Assembly (NCBI GenBank): GCA_022702705.1 | Contig: CM040433.1 | Location: 23,280,167-23,344,166 of the forward strand | From: Papilionanthe hookeriana x Papilionanthe teres | Taxonomy: Eukaryota > Streptophyta > Magnoliopsida > Asparagales > Orchidaceae | Reading direction: 5' to 3' | DNA length: 64,000 bases | Shown here: positions 22,371 to 35,465 of the stretch, piece after piece | Layout of the letters: every line of letters starts with the position of its first letter | How positions within the stretch are numbered: position 1 is the stretch's first letter | Notes under the pieces: generated by a model | The model's database searches: none | The model's input: only the letters and a program-made list of their open reading frames with translations | Told to the model about the DNA's origin: nothing | Position numbers and translations under genes: made by a program

Positions 22371-22603
22371 ATTCTCATTTCAAATCCAGAGCTTCCTTGA
22401 AATCAATCTTAAATCCAACTCCAATCAAGATTCAAACTCGAAATTAAAACTTGAAATAAAAATGAAACCAATCTAAAATCCGGTCTCCCCAGATCTTGGG
22501 ACTTGAAATTCACCTCCTTTTCCCCAGTGAGAGTTCTGGAATCTTCAGTCTTGGAGATTTACCTAAAACTCCCCATTGGAAATTTTCTACGCTTCGTTCT
22601 AAG

Positions 22604-22608
22604 TGTGT
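22604..22608. repeat. Target site duplication of S2, left copy (TGTGT)
   Basis: Matches 30205-30209. In E3 the uninterrupted equivalent (near 63440, - strand) has one TGTGT followed by CACTTAGACG. Confidence 0.9.
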
Positions 22609-24737
22609 TGTACGGCTTATTTTTAGGTTGAGTGTTGTATTTTTGAAAAGGGGTCGCCTACAGAAATTGTCGGCAAATTTTAGGTTTTAAATTTAATTTA
22701 AATATATATGTATAATTTGGAAAGTAGCATTTGATTTTGAAAATAATTTTAAATTTGAAAATTTTTAAGATATGAAATCAAACTGATCTCACATCCCAAA
22801 TAGTTTATATAAACGAGCACCGCACCACAAACCGTGTATCTATCCCGAAGAATAGACACACTGCTTGACAATGGGGCTCGATTAAATAAACTAGAAGATC
22901 TGTGACATCCGTTTGGTCTGCGAACCAATTTTATAAGCCGACAAGTTCCTCTGCTTAATATAAATGAATTAAGCAGGGTTTATATTACCTAGGTTCTTAA
23001 AGTTCCCTATAAGGGCAAGCCCTTATAGTTAATTACATCTTAAATGACGGGAATCATTTAAGAAAACTCTTGATAATGATTAGTGGTTTTGCTCTCAAGA
23101 ATTTCAAAGTTTAAGGTTTTTAAAGGATTGAGTTTTGGAAATTTCAATAGGGAACGGATCAAATTTGGAACAGTTAATTTTAGGAGTCGAAAGGAAGAGA
23201 AGTAGGAGAAGCTGAGGATCCAAGAAGAAATCTTGGCAACTTCCCAAACTATCCTATTATTTGGCTTAGATTTGGGAGAATATTTAATGTTGCAATCCTG
23301 CCAATTTTAATTAATTAGGACTTATATTTGTATGATATAATCATACAAATAGCAACGAAGATGTGAGGGTTTATGTCATATCAAACGACTACCTCGGAGT
23401 CCTAAGACTGGTTAGGGCTTAATTTACATGACATGATCATGCAAATGCCTAACGAAGAGTTAAGGATTTATGTTGCATTAGACAAACTACCTCGAAATCA
23501 TATGGCTTTGTTATTTAATTCTAAGAAAGGTTTTGCTGAAGTAGACCCGAGTTTTGCTGATGACGATGGCCGTGCTGCCCACTATGCTCCAAGCTCCTTG
23601 TTGTTGTAGAGGTTTAGTTTTAAAAGTCATAAATCGGGAGATGAGAGAAGTGTTTTGGTTTAGAGAAAATCTTAAAATCCAAGTGTTTTTAATATTTTAA
23701 TTAAAACAAATCTTAAATTTTATTAAGCAGAACCGATTAAGATCCCACGGTTCCGTCATCCCGGCACCGTTATTTTCATCGAATTCACTTAATCCAGATG
23801 AATTTGCTAAACTCAACTGAATGAGTTCCACACTTTCATTTAGACCGTGGGAAATCCCGTTAGCAACACGTGGGTTACATCATCCGAGGTATTCCCGATC
23901 ATTCAACGAGACGTTTTAATTTAGTTGTAATTGTAGTTTTGTTGTTCTATTTGTGATTAAATTTTGAGTTGTTTTATATTTTGAATATTGTGGTGGTGAA
24001 TTTTATCTTGCAATGACTTTTAATTTAGTTTTGGTTTCAATTTAGGGACTATCCTAAAGGTTTTGGTTTTCATGTAACAGTCTTATATAACATGCAAGAA
24101 AAGTAAAGTACAATACGTGTAAGAAAATTGCAATAAAATAAAGGCGTACCTGGAGGGTCTTCCCGTCATCCCAAGCTGTACTTAAAACACATGTTAAGGC
24201 ATTTAAATATTTCAACAGATACCTAGGTAAAGCTAAGGAAAGGGTTTTGGTTGTCTACCAAATTCCTAATCCTATTGCTAGTCATCTCCTATGACGTCTA
24301 GGTTCTTGGTTTGGTTTAAGGATCATTTTCTTCATCAAAGAACAATTAAATTCAGTTGTTCTTCTAAAACATCCCTTCATATTGAGGACGTGTTTAGGAC
24401 GAGTCTTAAACATCTTTTCAATATTTCTGGGATTGCTTTGGGTCCAAGTAAATTTAGTTACACAGGTGAATTAATCATCCAGAGGTTTAAGTTTTGTTCC
24501 CTTGCTCAGTGAAGTAGGACATTTGAATATCCTATAAGTGAAGTAACACTTCACTTGATACTTCATTTAAGAGTTATAATAATAATAAGAGCTTTAAAAG
24601 GGCAAATTTATTAGTTATTTTGATGATTTGAACTTAATGATTTAATTTCAATTTTGACTTAATTATAGAAATTAGTTTAAGTTTGGAATAGTGTTCAAGT
24701 TATTTTAGATTTAATTCTTAAAGATTTCATTTAGGTT

Positions 24738-25250
24738 TGTTAAATGATTTTAATTTAATTTAATTCAACTTTGATTTTAATTTAATTTAACTTTATTTAA
24801 TTTAATTTTAATTTAACTTAACTTTAATTTTATTTAATTTAATCTAATTTTAATTTAATTTAATTTATTTTAATTTTAATTTTAATTTAGTTTAATTTTA
24901 ACTTTAATTTAATTTTTAATTTAATTTAATTTTATATATTTTAGTTTTAATTTAATTTTAATTTAGTTTAATTTTAATTTAATTAATTTAATTTATTTTA
25001 TTTTTTTTTAATTTAATTTTAATTTAATTTAGTTTTAATTTATTTTAATTTTAATTTAATTTAATTTTAGTTTAGTTTTAATTTTAATTTAATTTTAATT
25101 TAATTTAATTTTAATTTAGTTTTAATTTTAATTTAATTTTAATTTACTTTAATTTAGTTTAGTTTAATTTTAATTTAATTTTAATTTGATTTAATTTTTA
25201 ATTTAGTTTAAATTTAATTTTACTTTAATTTTAGTTTAATTTTAGTTTTA
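24738..25250. repeat. Degenerate ATTTA/ATTTTA array in S2
   Basis: Tandem AT-rich 5- and 6-mers without the regular ATTTG spacing seen in S1. Confidence 0.8.
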
Positions 25251-28200
25251 ATTATTAATTTGGATTATTATTTTAATTTTTTAATTAAGAATTAAGTATT
25301 ATTGAAGTGATTTATTTAGGGATTTTTAAATTAAAGAAAAAATATCTTCTTAATAATATCCCTACTTTAATAATTCCAATTTTTATTATTCTTCCAAAAT
25401 TTCAAATAATTAATTAATTAAAGTTTTATTTTAATTATATTAGAAATGGTTAGTAGGTTTCTACCCTCAATCATTTAAGTCTCAATCATTCAAAATCAGT
25501 TTAAAATCAAATATTTTACCCTCCCCTTTTTGATTAATCCTAAAATTTTAATTAAGGGTTGAAATTTTTAATTACCCGTTTGCCCTTTAAGCTTAATAAT
25601 TCTATAACTCACTAAACTAAGCTCAAATGAACTTGAAATTTTTATGTAACCTCACTCACATGTCAATTAAGACATTAGAGGAGAAAATGTGATTTTTTTG
25701 TTTTTAATTTCTTTATGTAATTATTTTTAATGGAAAATAGGGGTTTTCATGGAAAATTCAATAACATGACCAAGGAAATGTTTCTGTCCTTAAGAAAATT
25801 ATGGGATGTTCCTAATGACTAGAGAACCATTTAGACCAATTTTGGGGATTCTTTTTGAATTATATTTTATTTATTAGAATTATTTTGAGTTTTGGAGTAT
25901 TAATTAATTTAAAAAATAAAATTGAAGTTGAAAATTAGATTTTATATTTTTCAAAAATCTCCCTGATATCAGGGAAGTCAGAGAATAAAATTTTATATTT
26001 TTCTGATTTTTCTTTGATTTATTGGAATTATTTTAGTGGAAATGTTAAAGAAAATCATTTTTTAATTCAAAAATTGTTTTAAGCCTTTAAAATTCAATAT
26101 CTTACCCTAGAGACTTAGGAAAAATATTTGGTTTGTTCCTAGGTGATTAGAATTCAAAATGTGACATTTTGGTTATTTTTAATATTTTTATGATTTTTAT
26201 TATTTTTTTAATTATTAAAAATATTAAAATATGGTGGAAAATCAACTTTTTTAGAAAATTACAATTTTAATTTTCCTAAACTCCCCTGATATCAGAGAAG
26301 CCCTAAAACTATTTTTGTGAATTTTTGAAAAGTATTTTGTGAGTTATGAATTTTTAAAGTTTAATTTTGTTTATGTGGCTCAATTAATCCATTTGGTGGG
26401 GTTAATCAAATCCAATTGACTTCAAATTTTTATGTGATGTTCCTCTAATTCTAAAGATCAGTGGAGAATTATTTTCAAGTTAATTTGATGTGTAGTTAAC
26501 CCTAATTAATTAAAGTTCAATTTTGGGTGTTTAGGCCAATTAGGGTTGTTTCATGTGAATTAGCTCAAAACCTATTTTTCCTAGAGTCCTCTGATCATAA
26601 GAAACATCACCAAATTTTCCTAGAATTTATTTTTCAATATGCTAATTATTGGAATTAAAATACTCAAAACAGTAACATGCAATTAAAAAATCAATAACTT
26701 CTCATAGGGATGGCTTCTGACCTTGAAAAATTCAAGGAATGTTCCCAAGTTCAGAGGCTTCAAAAGCCCTATGGTCTCATGCCATGGTGAATTGCCTATG
26801 CAAATGGAGAATTAAAACAATGTAGAGAGTAAATAAATCATTAAAAATAAAATACTTCATGAAATGACTTGATTTCTTTTCCACATTATTCTCCTTTGTT
26901 CACTGAGCAAGAGGGTATTATTGTTTTATTTTTATGATTTTTCTACACAAAGTTATGCATTTTTGAAGTTCTGGATATTTAATAAATAAGAAAATTCCCT
27001 AATTTTCTACTTATCCAGCGCGGCGCACTGTCATCCTCAGCATATCCGAAAGCCCACGCGGCGCGCTCCCATTCAACGCCGCCATCTGAGTCAGCTGCCA
27101 CGGGGCCTGCAGTTCACGTACCATCTCCTGGTCCGACGCCATCTGAGCCGTCCCCTAGATACACGCGTGATCCATCGGCTCCCGGTCATTGTCTACGACT
27201 GGTGTGCACCCGTGACCGTCCACACTAAAACCCTAATATCTCACTCGATTCTCAATGGATTTTTATGTTCTTATACTCTATGGATTCGTCTTGAAGAGAC
27301 GAACATATCCATACTGTTTATGTGGCATGAAATTAACCCAATCAAAATAGAGAATGTTCAGAAGCTCGGGAAGAAGAGAGAGCTCATACCTTTGCTCAGA
27401 GAAGTGAAGCTTTGATCTGAGAGTTGTGTCACCTTCGATTGAGTCCAAGCAAGCTCCAGATGAAGTCTCCGGCCCCGAGGAATTGCTAGACACTGATTTC
27501 CACCGGACCCGATTTCAACCTTTGGAGGCTAGAACAAATGGGTGGCCCGGAGAGGGGGCTTTCACCTGGGAACTCCTTCTCTTGGTCTTGTGCAGGTGTG
27601 GGAGAGTTTAATTTGATTTTGGTGGAGGATCCGAAAGTGTCCCGTTCGGCTCGAGAATCGAGCTCCAAAATCGAGCTCGATCGGTGGGAATTAAGGCGGG
27701 AGGACAGTGGGGATCAAATGCTCTTGGCTAGGGGAAGCTTTGTGAGGAGTTTGGAGGGATTTTGTGAAGGTCTATTTCAGCCAACCTTTTGGCCGAGAGG
27801 GGTTGGCTGGCTTAAATAGCCATGACCATGGCCTCTCAGGGGGAGTTAGGGGCTGGGACCAGCTGCTCTGGTGAGGAGAAGAACAACCACAATGGCCATT
27901 TGGAGTGGGGCAGCTCAGCCATGGGGAATTGCAATTTTTGGTTGATTTGGACCTCTCGGCCTGGTGTTTTCCGGCGACTGTGGTGGCCGACCGGCCAGGT
28001 TCAGGTCACTGTTGTGATCAGGAGGATCAGTGCTTGAGGTTTGTGAGTTCAATTATCAAATGCCATGTGTAAAGAGGATGAATTGAAATGGAAAGGGGAA
28101 GAGGTGATTTTGGCTTGATTTAGGTTAACCCATGTATTTGGGCTTGGTTCACCTCCCCATGGCCTAATTTTGGGCTGAGGAGGTCAGGTGGGTCAGGCTC

Positions 28201-30179
28201 ACATGTGTGGTGAAGTCCACATCCAAACATATTTGGATTAATTTTGGGTTAAGGGTAATCATGGTTAAGGCTAATGACTTTAAGGGAACCTAGAAAGAGC
28301 TTCCTCCATTTGCCCAATGTGGTATGGTCACATGTCAAACCTTCCATGGCTCCACATGGGGCTTAAGGATGGCTTCATGGCTCCTATATGGCTTGGGAAA
28401 AGTCAAGTCAACTTTCATGGAAATGGGTTTTAGGAATTTTGGTACTTTGGTGTGAAATTTGAATGGTTTGTCATAATACCATTTTGGCTTGATTTTCATG
28501 ATGGATTTAGCACTTAGGGAGTGATATTAATTGAGTGAGGATGAGATGAGATTGTAATGTGAGCTTTAGGATGGGTTTGGGCTTTTAAAATTTGGTAAAG
28601 GTGGGCTTTTAAAATGGCTTAAGGGGAATGGGTTTTTTATATTTCAAAATGGGCTTTTAGATAAAAAAAATTTGCAAAGGGCCATGCCAAATAAATGTTA
28701 GGTTTAGTTTAAGGATATGTCATGAGTGATTTACAACAAATTTGGAGTGATTTGGGATTGAATTGGATTGGATTTGGGTTTATTTGGTAAAGGGGCTAAG
28801 GTGGGCCAAATTGGGCTAACTTAGGCTAGGGTTGGGCTAATGTTGAAATTGATGTAAAATTGATGTAAAATTGATGTTGAGAAATGTTTATAGGTGTGTT
28901 AAAAAGAGTTTTCAACTTTGGTTGGGGTTCAATTTTGGGATATGGGCTAAGTTAGGGTTAAGCTTGGGTTTAGGCTAAATTGGGGATTTTGGGTTTGGGT
29001 TGAATTTGAGTGGGGTTGGGGTTCAAGTTTTGGGCAAATTATGTTAGTGTTTTGTTTATGGAGATGTTAGGGAAGGTTAATAAAATATTTGGGGTTAATT
29101 GGAGTTGAATTGGGTTGGTTTGGGCTAAGTTTGGGTTATGGGTCAAAATTGGGCTTTAAGCTTAAAAATGAAATTGAATTCAAATGTCAATAAAATTGGG
29201 CTTGAATTTGGTCTAGATTTATATTGGGGATATTGAATTGAATTTTAGAATTGAATTGGACCAAAATTGAGGTCAATTGGAAAGTTTTGGTTTGACATTG
29301 GGTTCATTTGAGTTTAAAATGGGCTAAATATGGGGTTTTGGTAAAAGTGAGGTAAATTGCCAAAATTACCTCATGGTGTAGTTGAACAAAATGAAATTGG
29401 GAATATTTGGAATTTTCTGGAATTTTCTGGGAATTTTTTGAATTTTTGAATTTTTGGGTCAAGAGGGGCATTTTGGTAATTTGGAGGGTATTGGGGGTAT
29501 TTTTGGAAATTTTGGTATTTATGGCTTTAAATGATCAATTTGATTGGTGGGGAAATGTTCAAGGTTAATTTTGGAAAAGTTTTGAGTGATTTGGAAATTT
29601 TGGAGGTTCTGGGTAATTTTAAGGGCTTTTGGTAGGCTAGGTGGGTGCAGGGCCCTGTGGGTCAAAAAACTGAAATTTTGGAAAAATGAAGATTGATCAA
29701 ATTTGAGTAGAATATAATCATTTTGGTTGAGCCATGAAGCCATATTAAGCCCATATGAGCCATGAGAGGACTCATTTGAGGCATTCACTATGTTGTTCCT
29801 AACCCTCTTAGCCAGGGGCTTAGGGGTTAAGGACTACCCGTATGAACAACCTATATGAGTCAGAAAGTCAAGCTAGGCATGAATAGTTTTAGGATTTGGA
29901 ATGTGTGTAAAAGTTTAATGTGTGCAGGTGAACCCTCACCAGACCAGGCCACCCAGGGTAGTCCTAAGGCCAAAGAGTCTTATAGGGAACTCATCCTTTA
30001 AACCTTCACATTTGATTTCAACCCTCTAGGTGATTAGGGGTCTACAATCAAGCTTGTGGGGTTAGCAGGGAGTCAAGAAGTGATTGAGTTTCTAAAGGGG
30101 TAGGTTCCATCTCTAGTCCTCTAAGATAGTCAAAGGAAAAGCCTAAGGCTAGATCCTAAGTACTAAAGAGGGAAGAGAA

Positions 30180-30200
30180 GACCTCATCAAAAATGAGGTC
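30180..30200 (-). other. LTR 5'-terminal hairpin (S2)
   Basis: Same perfect 8-bp stem as in S1. Confidence 0.65.
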
Positions 30201-30204
30201 AACA

Positions 30205-30305
30205 TGTGTCACTTGGACGTTTGTGTTGGTCTTACTGATCTCTTCGGTGAACGCCAATACGCGCGGTGTGCTCCTTTAGCACACCACACCTATTGGGGGT
30301 CATTT
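30205..30305 (+). other. E1 3' UTR, part 2, with hairpin and polypurine tract
   Basis: Begins with the right TGTGT duplication of S2. A perfect 7-bp hairpin (GGTGTGC, 7-nt loop, GCACACC) lies at 30265-30285, followed by the polypurine tract ATTGGGGG (30292-30299), six bases before the LTR start at 30306. E3 has the same arrangement at 63347-63387 with the stem identical and the loop different. Confidence 0.75.
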
Positions 30306-31054
30306 TGTTGACCTCATTTCTGGTGAGGTCTGATCTCTCTCCTTAGTGCTTAGGATCTAGCCATAGGTTTTCCCTTTAACTATCCTAGAGGACTAGAAAT
30401 GGGACCCACCACTTAGAAATTCAAACACTTCTTAACTCTTCTCGAACCCCACACAGATGACCATAAACCTCCAATCCCCTTTGGAAGGTTAAAAGTCAAA
30501 TGTGGAGGTTCAAGGATGAGTTCCAATAGGATTTATTGGACTTAGAATTACCCTGGGTGGCCTGGTCTTGGTGAGGTTCAGGTTGCACACACTACACTCT
30601 CACATACATTGCAAACCCTAAAACCACTCTTACCCAACTCGGCTTCTTGACTCATGTAGGAAATTCATATGGATGGGTCTCAACCCCTAAGCCCCTGGCT
30701 AAGAGGGTTAGGAACAACATATTGAGTGCCTAAAATGAGTCCTCTCATGGCTCGTGTAAGCCTAACATGGCTTCATGGCTCAACCAAAATGGTTTCATTT
30801 TACTCACATCTAATCAATCTTCATTTTTCCCAAAATTTCAATTTTTGACCCCCCACAGCACCCAAAGTCCCCTTGGTGGGCGCACCAAACCCAAATCCAT
30901 GCATTTGACCAAATTAAACCCAAAATGCACTCTCCCCCCATTCCACTTAAATCAAGCCATTTACACGTGGGCAACCTCCATTGCTTGCACCAAACTCAAC
31001 CCCTAACCTCACTGGTCAAGATGGTGACTGGGCCATGGCTGGACCACAACCTGG
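30306..31054 (+). mobile_element. E1 3' LTR, part 1 (interrupted by S3)
   Basis: Starts TGTTGACCTCATTT after the polypurine tract. Equivalent to S1 8500-9095 plus 6960-7050 in reverse; about 1.45 kb present in S1 (roughly 7050-8500) is missing here. Stops at the CCTGG duplication of S3 (31050-31054). Confidence 0.88.
31050..31054. repeat. Target site duplication of S3, left copy (CCTGG)
   Basis: Matches 37588-37592. Confidence 0.92.
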
Positions 31055-34000
31055 TGTTGACCACATTTTTGATGAGGTCTTTTGTTTCTCTCTTTAGTAC
31101 TTAGGATCTAGCCTTAGGCTTTTCCTTTGACTAATCTTAGAGGACTAGAAATGGAACCCACACTTTAGAAATTCAAACTACTTCTTAACTCCCTGCAAAC
31201 TCCACAAGCTTGATTGTAGACCCCTAATCACCTAGAGGGTTGAAATCAAATGTGGAGGTTTAAAGGAGGAGTTCCCTGTATGACTTTTTGGCCTTAGGAA
31301 TACCCTGGGTGGCCTGGTCTGGTGAGGGTTGACTTGCACATACACTACACTCTCACACACAGCCCAAGTCCTAAGACCACACTCTCACCCAACCTGACTT
31401 CCTGACTCATGTAGGTAATTCATATGGATGGTCCTTAACCCCTAAGCCCTTGGCTAAGAGGGTTAGGAACAACATAATGAATGCCTCAAATGAGTCCTCT
31501 CATGGCTTATATGAGCTTAATATGGCTTCATGGCTCACCCAAATGATCTCAATCTACTCACACTTGATCAATCTTCATTTTTTTAAAAAATTTCAATTTT
31601 TGACCCCCGGGGCCCTACACCCACCAAACCTACCAAATGCCCTTGAAACTACCCAAAATTTGCAAAATCACCAAAATTACCCAAAATTCTTCAAAACCAA
31701 TCCCAAACATTTCCCACCATTCAAATTGATCATCCTTAGCCAAATATACCAAATTTGCCCAAAATATCCCCAATACCCTCAAAATTACCAAAATACCCTT
31801 TTTAGCCCAAAAAATCCAAAAATTCCAAAAATTCCCAAAAAATTCCAGAAAATCCCAAATATTCCCAATTTTATTTTATTTAACTACACCATGAGAAAAA
31901 TTTGTCAATTTACCCCACTTTTACTAAAATCCCCAATTTGACCCATTTTTAACCCAAGTGAACCCAATGCCAAACCAAATCAACCCAATTGACCTCAATT
32001 TTGATCCAATTCAATTATAAACTTCAATTCCGTATCCCCAATATCAATTCAGACCAAATCGAAGCCCAATTTGGTTAACATTTGGATCTAATTTCAATTT
32101 GAAGCCTAAGGCCCAATTTTGGCCCATGACCTAAACCTAGCCTAATCTAACCCAACTCAACCCCAATTAGCCCCAAATCTTTTCCTAAACCTTCCTAACA
32201 TCCTCATAAACAAAACACTAACTTGATTTGCCCAAAATTTGAACCTAAACTCCACCCAAACCTAACCCAAAACTAAAATCCCTTAAATTGACCTAAGCCC
32301 AAACCTAACCCAAATGGGCCCAAATCCCAAAATTAGAGCCCAACCAAAGTTGAAAACTCTTTATTACATAACCATAAACATTTCTCAACATTGATTTTAC
32401 ATTAAATCCAACCTTAACCCAACCTTAGCCCAACTTAGCCCAATTTGACCTATTTTGACCCCATTATCAAAAAGCCCAAATTAAACCCATTTCAACTCAA
32501 AATCACCTCAAATTTGTTTCAAATCACTCATGACACACTCCTAAACTAAACCCAACATTTGTTTGGCCCAATCCTTCACAAAATTTCCATCCACCAATTA
32601 GTTTTCAAACCTAAAAGGCCCACTTTCTTAAACCATTCTAAAAGCCCATTTTCACCAAATCCAAAAGCCCAAAGTCCATTCTCAAGCCCACATGATGAAT
32701 TGACCCAAATTGGACCAAAAATGCTCCTTACACCCATGCCATCTAAATCTTTGACTTTACACATGGCATAACCCAATTGATTGCACCAAGATCAAGCTCA
32801 ATCATGTGAGTTTTTCTCAGCAAAAAAAAAACCTTGGTGAATGAACCAAGGCAACCCTCATGGCCACCCAAGCTCCACCATAAACTTCCTTATTTAAAGC
32901 CCACCACAATGACCAAGAGGAGGAGATGCAAAGATTACCTTGGGGAAACTCTGTCAAATTATTCCCAAAGCTTCTCCAAGCACTCCTAAGCTCAATCCAA
33001 CCATTTCCAATTGAGGCCTCACCTCTTGGACAACGGTATCAAATTTTTTCTCCTCCAACCGAGCATGTTTTAATTTTCTATAATTTTTCACATGCTTTAA
33101 GTATAACATCACCATATAGATGTGTGCTACTCGATTAGACGAACATTTAAAAAAAAAATTCATTCAATTTCGTTGAGAATCGAGGGAGATATCAAGGTTT
33201 AAAGTTGGACGGTTTTGAGTGAATAAAACAAGGAAAGAGGAGCAGCAGCCGTCCGATCAGGCATGTATCCAACGGACGGCGCTGATGGAGTTGGACGGCA
33301 GCTTCATCCTTGAACAGGCAACCACGCCAGCCAGTAGCAGCGCGACACGTGTCATTTGAGTGGGAAATAGATTTTTCTTGATTTATTTTTAAACCTAAAC
33401 GTCAAAAACTCATAACTTTTCATAGAAAACTCGAAAAAATAAAATAAAAATACTCTCTTGCTCACTGAAATTAGGAGAATAATGTGGAAGTGATTTCATA
33501 TTTATTTGATGCATATTTTATTTTTAATTAATTAAATAGTGTTTTCAATCATTCAATTCTCTATGCATGTATACAACTCACCATGGCATGTGACCATAGG
33601 GCTTTTGAAGCCACTGATCTTGGGAACATTCCCTGAATTTTTCAAGATCATAGGCCATCTCTATGAAGAGTTATGTATTTTACAAGTTTACGTCACTGTT
33701 TGTGATATTTTAATTCCATAAATTAACATATTACTTAGAAAATTCTAGAAAAGTTTGGAGATGTTTCTTAGGATCATAAAACCTTAGGATAATTATGATT
33801 TGAGTTAATTCATTAAAAATAATCCTAATTGGCCTAATTACTCAAAATGAATTTTAATTAATTAGGGTTGACAACACATGGAAATGACTTGAAAACAATT
33901 CTCCACTGATTTTTAGTCAGAGGAACCTTAAATAAAAACTTGAAATCAATTGGAAATGTTTAACCCCACTAAATGGATTAATTAAGTCACATGGATAAAA

Positions 34001-35089
34001 TTAAACTTTAAAAACTCATAACTCCAAAAATACATTTCAAAAATTCACCAAATTGGTTTTGGGACTTCTATGATATTAGAGGAGTCTAAAAAAATTAAAA
34101 TTAGAATTTTCTAAAAATTTTCATTTCTAAGTTTATTTTAATATTTTTAATAATTAAAAAATAATAAAAATCACAAAAATATTAAAATTCATAAAAATGT
34201 CACATTTTAACTCCTAATCACTTAGGAATAAACCAAATATTTTTCCTAAGTCTCTAGGATAAGATATTGAATTTTAAAAGCCTAAAACAATTTTTGAATT
34301 AAAAAATGAATTTCCAAACATTTTCACTAACATAATTCTAATAAATCAAAGAAAAATCAGAAAATTATAAAATTTGTTTCTCTAGACTCCTTGAGGTCAG
34401 AAAAATTTAAGAAAAATATAAAATCCTTTTTTAACTTTTATTTTATTTTATAATTATTTAATACTATAAAATTCAAAATAATTTTAATAAATAAAATATA
34501 ACTCAAAAAATCACCAAAATTGGTCCAAGTGGTCCTTTAGTCATTAAGAACATCCCATAATTTTCTTAAGGACAGAAACTTTACCTTGGTCATGTTATTG
34601 AATTTTCTTTGAAAACTTTTATTTTCTACTAAAAATAATTATATAAATAAATTAAATTCAGAAAAATCACATTTTCTCCTCTCATGTCTTAATTGACATG
34701 TGAGTGAGGTGACATAAAAATTTCAAATTCATTTGAGCTCAATTTAGTGAGTTATGAAATAAATAAGCTTAAAGGGCATAAAGGTAATTAAAAATTTTAA
34801 CCCTTAATTAAAACTTTAGGTTTAATCAAAATGCGGGGTAAAATATTTGATTTTAATTTTCTCTTGGATGATTGAAACTTAGGGAAATTAAGGGGTAGGA
34901 ACCCATTAAACACTTTGAAAATATCAAAAATGAAACTTTAATTAATTGATTGATTTAAATTTTGGAAAGAATATATTTAAATTTGGATCATTAAAATAGG
35001 GATATTATTAAGAGGACATTTATTCTTTAATTTAAAAATCCCTAAATGAGTCACTTTAACAATATTTAATTATTAACTAAAAAAAATTA

Positions 35090-35465
35090 AAATAATAATC
35101 TAAATTAATAATTAAAACTAAAATTAAAATTAAATTTAATTTAAAATCAAATTAAAATTAAAGTTAAACTAAAACTAACAATTAAAATTAAAATCAAAAT
35201 TTAAATCAAATTAAATCCAATTAAATTAAAATTAAATTCAATTAAAATTAAATTAAATTAAAATTCAAATTAAATTAAAATTAAATTAAATTAAAATTAA
35301 AATTAAATTAAATTAAAATTAAATTAAATTAAATTAAATTAAATTAAATTTAAATTAAATTGAAATAAAAATTAAAAATTAAAATTAAATTAAATTAAAT
35401 TAAATTAAATTAAAATTAAATAAAATAAAATTAAATTAAATTAAAATCAAATTGAATTAAAATCA
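35090..35465. repeat. TAAAT/ATTTA-type array in S3
   Basis: Reverse-strand counterpart of the arrays in S1 and S2: tandem AATTA/AAATT units with interspersed AAAATT. Confidence 0.8.

Larger units (their letters stand above)
20798..22608 (+). other. E1 3' UTR, part 1
   Basis: No open frame follows the integrase stop. 20860-21200 is A-rich; two tandem-repeat families fill 21430-22370; 22370-22608 leads to the site where S2 entered. The reverse complement of the right part reappears in E3 at 63440-64000. Confidence 0.8.
22609..30204 (-). mobile_element. S2: solo LTR of the E1 family, antisense insertion in the E1 3' UTR (7596 bp)
   Basis: Begins TGTACGGCTTATTTTTAGG and ends GAGGTCAACA on the + strand; flanked by TGTGT duplications. 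Same layout as S1: TATA candidate at 22805-22811 (- strand), ATTTA array at about 24738-25250, GC-rich cassette at about 27015-27200, G-rich + strand stretch at about 28080-29640, terminal hairpin at 30180-30200. No internal domain. It interrupts E1 97 bp before its 3' LTR. Confidence 0.92.
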
